Assembly (NCBI GenBank): GCA_000697335.1 | Contig: JNEM01006408.1 | Coordinates: 1-10,006, forward strand | DNA length: 10,006 nt | DNA from: Conidiobolus incongruus B7586 | Taxonomy: Eukaryota; Entomophthoromycota; Entomophthoromycetes; Entomophthorales; Conidiobolaceae | Direction of reading: 5' to 3' | Shown here: positions 8,534-10,006 of the stretch, piece by piece | Numbering within the stretch: position 1 is the stretch's first letter | Layout of the letters: every line of letters starts with the position of its first letter | Translations under genes and position numbers: made by a program | The notes under the pieces: generated by a model | What the model saw: the letters and a program-made list of their open reading frames with translations, nothing else | Databases searched by the model: none | What the model was told of the DNA's origin: nothing

Positions 8534-9210
8534 TTAGTAAAGAATTTTATAATCAATGTTTAATATAAAAGTACTCCCAAATTGCATTCGTTCCTCTATT
8601 TATACTCTATTGTTATACGCTAAGTAATCAAACAATTAAACAGATAAAACAAATTTATTCTTTTCTATATTTAATAATTTTGAATGAAAAGTTAGTTAAT
8701 TATAAATTATTACTATAAATTTCAAATATTTAAAAATACTAATTCCTTATAATTTTTATACGTTCTATTTCGAAATATACTGGGTAATTTATTCTGTAAA
8801 ATTTGAATGTATATAATAACTAATTTTTTAATCTCTAATTTTCTTAATAACTTAATATTTAATTTAATCATATTTAAATTAAATAATAACTATTAATCAT
8901 ATAATACTTTTAATATTATTATAATCTAATAACAATCCTTTGTAATTATTTAAAAAATTTAAGCAACTCATGGAAATAATATGCTTTTCAAAACCTCCTG
9001 TCCTATATTTTACCCTTGATCCAAATAATCCTTAAATGTCTGAAATTCTCAATATAAGATAAAGGATCAAATATCTAAAATTAATCGCTTTAGTATTATA
9101 TAGATACAAAAACTTAATTAAATCACAAAAGATATTAGGTTAACAAGTAATAATCCAACCTATTTTATTTTTACTCAGTTTTATTTTAATTCTTTATCTT
9201 TGCTTAGTGC

Positions 9211-9251
9211 TAACTGGTCAAATCGGTTCCTCCTTCTGGTTTGATCAGTTA
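9211..9251 (+). repeat. 16-pair inverted repeat able to form an RNA hairpin
   Basis: Arms at 9211-9226 and 9236-9251 pair along 16 positions with a 9-base loop (TTCCTCCTT). Thirteen pairs are Watson-Crick and the other three are all G-T, so a plus-strand RNA would pair fully, whereas the minus strand would have three A-C mismatches. It lies in a small GC-richer patch (about 9185-9260). It may be a hairpin RNA, the tip of a decayed foldback element, or an old perfect palindrome altered by C-to-T changes. No promoter or known RNA family is recognised. Confidence 0.5.
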
Positions 9252-9299
9252 TACTATTATCTATTACTATAAATACTATTTTAAACTGGAAGGGAAAAT

Positions 9300-10006
9300 T
9301 ATTATAAATTTGCCAAAACCCACAAATTAATTTTTTATTTTAAATAATAAATAAATTATAAAATGAAATTACAAAATACCTTTTTATATTAGCAAATAAG
9401 CTATTAAAATATTAGCTTAGAAAACTCAAGTATTTTTTTATTATAAAAAATCAGTATTTTATATTAAATAATTAATATTAATAAAAAATAAATTATTTTA
9501 TATAATCTTTTATTAAAATATAAATAAAAATAAATATTAAATTTTATTAAAAAAAAATAATTTTTATAAATCGAAATAAATATATTATTAATAATATATA
9601 TCATTTTTTATTTAATATATTTATAAATATTATTTTAACCAAATTATAACTTATTTTCTTATATTCTATTTTAGATAATAAAAATTTTATTTTAATATAT
9701 AAAATAAAAAATTTTAAATAAATAAATCCATTCAATCTTAATATTTTAATAAAATTTATTAATTTTTATGATTTAAAAAATTTTTTTGAGAGTTATATAT
9801 TAGAAATTATAGTCTAAAATTTTATTTAAAAAAATTATATTATATAATATTTATATCAATATTATATTAATAAGAATAATCTATTAATTTACTTTATAAT
9901 TTACTAATATTTTTTGCATTATATTTACAAATTAAGTATAATATGCGATAAATTACAAAAGAGTTATATTTAGAAAATTATTAAGAATATAATATATATA
10001 TATTAA
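9300..10006. other. Extremely AT-rich terminal stretch with no gene seen
   Basis: The most extreme composition in the window, around 10% GC or less, with some 60-base lines holding a single G or C (for example 9481-9540). Stops occur densely in all frames, and I see no gene, structured RNA or sizeable repeat. Confidence 0.75.

Larger units (their letters stand above)
5600..9140. other. AT-rich gene desert upstream of the WOPR gene
   Basis: About 3.5 kb at roughly 15% GC with stops in every frame. I see no coding region, structural RNA or recognisable transposon. It holds two opposed trinucleotide arrays, one (TA)n run, a triplicated 9-base unit, and a slightly GC-richer spot near 8960-9060 with only a 21-codon ATG frame. 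A TTAAAGTTT copy at 6027-6035 is listed separately. The near part may belong to an extended promoter; the rest looks like non-coding filler. Confidence 0.75.

Noticed and set aside
8970-9035. A 21-codon ATG reading frame (MEIICFSKPPVLYF...) on the plus strand in a slightly GC-richer spot.
   Set aside because: It is too short to support as a gene, and no promoter, homologue or conserved context is visible.
9144-9278. An open stretch of about 44 codons on the plus strand with a membrane-like hydrophobic run and GSSFWFDQ.
   Set aside because: There is no ATG start, T-rich DNA encodes hydrophobic residues by default, and the same bases are better explained by the hairpin at 9211-9251.
1-10006. 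A mitochondrial or plastid-like genome fragment, suggested by the extreme AT content.
   Set aside because: There are no rRNA, tRNA or organellar protein genes, and the WOPR regulator is a nuclear gene with nuclear promoter features.
1-10006. CRISPR array, tRNA or rRNA genes, and transposons or virus-like elements.
   Set aside because: I saw no regularly spaced repeats, no cloverleaf with a T-loop signature, no long terminal or inverted repeats, and no transposase, reverse transcriptase or capsid-like reading frames. Strongly decayed repeats in the AT deserts cannot be excluded by eye.

Overview
The window is almost certainly from a fungus. Its one clear gene (4884 to 3952, minus strand) encodes a WOPR-domain (Gti1/Pac2) DNA-binding regulator, a family known only from fungi. 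The lineage cannot be fixed from the sequence. An intronless regulator with several kilobases of non-coding DNA on both sides suits a filamentous or dimorphic fungus with a gene-poor, AT-rich compartment better than a compact yeast genome. By eye the gene is about 42% GC, and the DNA around it is mostly 10-18% GC.

Layout. Positions 1-275 are a less AT-rich patch with protein-like open stretches on the plus strand, perhaps the edge of a neighbouring gene or gene remnant that I cannot identify. Positions 276-3894 are an AT desert with several (AT)n runs and no supportable gene. The WOPR gene fills 3952-4884 on the minus strand, with a poly(A) signal at 3895-3900. Its promoter region (about 4885-5090) holds a TATAAATA box and a CT-rich tract. 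Farther upstream (5100-5600) lie a cluster of four CTTTGAT/ATCAAAG sites, two adjoining palindromes and a perfect TTAAAGTTT, the motif published for the WOPR protein Wor1. Positions 5600-9140 are again an AT desert with microsatellites. A small GC-richer patch near 9185-9260 contains a 16-pair hairpin, and 9300-10006 is the most AT-extreme stretch.

Functionally this is a one-gene window: a likely cell-fate, morphology or nutrient-response transcription factor with a long upstream region, as expected for a heavily regulated master switch. The TTAAAGTTT site raises the possibility of self-regulation, which is inference. I see no RNA gene, CRISPR array, intact mobile element or recognisable virus-like element.
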